Assembly (NCBI GenBank): GCA_902803585.1 | Contig: CADCQO010000101.1 | Span: 1-7,112, forward strand | Source: an uncultured Ruminococcus sp. | GTDB taxonomy: Bacteria; Bacillota; Clostridia; Oscillospirales; Acutalibacteraceae | Reading direction: 5' to 3' | DNA: 7,112 nt | Shown: positions 6,629 through 7,112 of the stretch, one piece after another | Layout of the letters: each line of letters begins with the position of its first letter | Position numbering within the stretch: position 1 is the first letter of the stretch | Translations under genes and position numbers: made by a program | Notes under the pieces: model-generated | What the model saw: the letters and a program-made list of their open reading frames with translations, nothing else | Told to the model about the DNA's origin: nothing | The model's database searches: none

Positions 6629-7112
6629 TGTTTTGTACCTCCTGCATCATGCTGACGAATTTATCAAAAAGGAAAGATGTATCCAGCGGGCCGCCGCAGG
6701 CTTCCGGATGGAACTGTACGCTGAACATCGGTCTGTCAGTGTAGACCACGCCTTCACAGGTGCCGTCATTGGCATTGATAAAGCTGACCTTCGCATTTGC
6801 AGGCAGCGACTCGCTCACTACAGCATAGCCATGATTCTGGCTGGTGACATATACACGGCCGGTCTGCAGGTCAGTCGCCGGCTGGTTGGCACCACGATGA
6901 CCATATTTCAGCTTGGTTGTCTTGGCACCCTGTGACAGTGCTAACAGCTGATGTCCCAGACAGATACCAAAAGTCGGAATATTAGACTCGCTCAGAATAC
7001 GGAGCTGTTCAATGATTTCCTTATTTTCCTGCGGGTCGCCGGGGCCGTTGCTCAGCATAATGCCGTCCGGCTTCATAGCAATAATTTCCTCTGCCGTAGT
7101 GGAAGCCGGTAC
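6621..7112 (-). CDS. carA: Carbamoyl-phosphate synthase small (glutaminase) subunit, 3' part
   Basis: This is the C-terminal 163 residues of the small subunit; the frame stays open to the right edge, so the true start lies outside the window. CarA hydrolyses glutamine and passes ammonia to CarB for carbamoyl phosphate synthesis in the cytoplasm. The visible part is the class I glutamine amidotransferase domain. It has the SNGPGDP oxyanion-region motif near its start, the nucleophile elbow GICLGHQ (catalytic Cys codon at 6960-6962), the KYGHRGANQP segment typical of CarA, and the FHPE motif (His 6708-6710, Glu 6702-6704) completing the Cys-His-Glu triad. The Met at 7074-7076 is internal, because upstream in-frame codons read VPASTTAEEIIA, as expected for CarA. 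The stop TAA at 6621-6623 lies inside the start of carB, giving an 8-base overlap. The sequence does not show whether this is a pyrimidine-specific (pyrAA) or shared enzyme; presence of pyrG downstream favours a pyrimidine or general role. Confidence 0.96.
   Translation of the reverse strand, partial: VPASTTAEEIIAMKPDGIMLSNGPGDPQENKEIIEQLRILSESNIPTFGICLGHQLLALSQGAKTTKLKYGHRGANQPATDLQTGRVYVTSQNHGYAVVSESLPANAKVSFINANDGTCEGVVYTDRPMFSVQFHPEACGGPLDTSFLFDKFVSMMQEVQNNA
6637..6643 (-). promoter_or_regulatory. Ribosome binding site of carB
   Basis: On the minus strand this reads AGGAGGT, a near-perfect Shine-Dalgarno sequence, ending 8 bases before the ATG at 6628. It lies inside the last codons of carA, so carB translation probably begins as carA translation ends. 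It supports the chosen carB start. Confidence 0.85.

Noticed and set aside
6621..7076. Treating carA as starting at the Met at 7076
   Set aside because: The frame continues upstream to the edge with typical CarA residues, and a 151-residue protein would lack the N-terminal CarA domain, so it is a partial gene.

Overview
The window is a compact, single-direction block of housekeeping biosynthetic genes, all on the minus strand. In transcription order they are carA (3' part only, running off the right edge), a fused carB-dapF gene, pyrG, and a YebC/TACO1-family gene. About 200 bases of AT-rich non-coding DNA follow at the left end. The protein sequences, strong AGGAGG-type ribosome binding sites and DAP-pathway gene content suggest a Gram-positive anaerobe of the class Clostridia, perhaps near Ruminococcus/Oscillospiraceae. 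That placement is an impression from sequence style, not a search result.

Layout: carA 3' end (6621-7112) overlaps the carB start by 8 bases. One uninterrupted frame (2585-6628, 1347 residues) then encodes a complete carbamoyl-phosphate synthase large subunit followed, with essentially no linker, by a complete diaminopimelate epimerase. The stop of this frame overlaps the pyrG start in an ATGA. pyrG (981-2588) is followed after 24 bases by yebC (207-956). No gene is convincing in 1-206. That stretch holds an imperfect hairpin at the extreme left edge, a weak terminator-like hairpin, and two promoter-like elements sharing a 10-base repeat. All of these read leftwards.

Function: CarA supplies ammonia from glutamine and CarB makes carbamoyl phosphate for pyrimidines and arginine. 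PyrG aminates UTP to CTP. DapF makes meso-diaminopimelate for lysine and peptidoglycan. YebC-family proteins act in translation in recent work and were earlier annotated as regulators. The overlaps and spacing imply one operon with translational coupling.

The most notable feature is the CarB-DapF fusion. It joins enzymes of two unrelated pathways, and both parts keep their catalytic motifs. The junction is a single base away from an ordinary ATGA stop/start overlap, so it could be a recent real fusion, an established lineage-specific fusion, or a homopolymer indel in the assembly. No mobile element, CRISPR array, tRNA or rRNA was seen.
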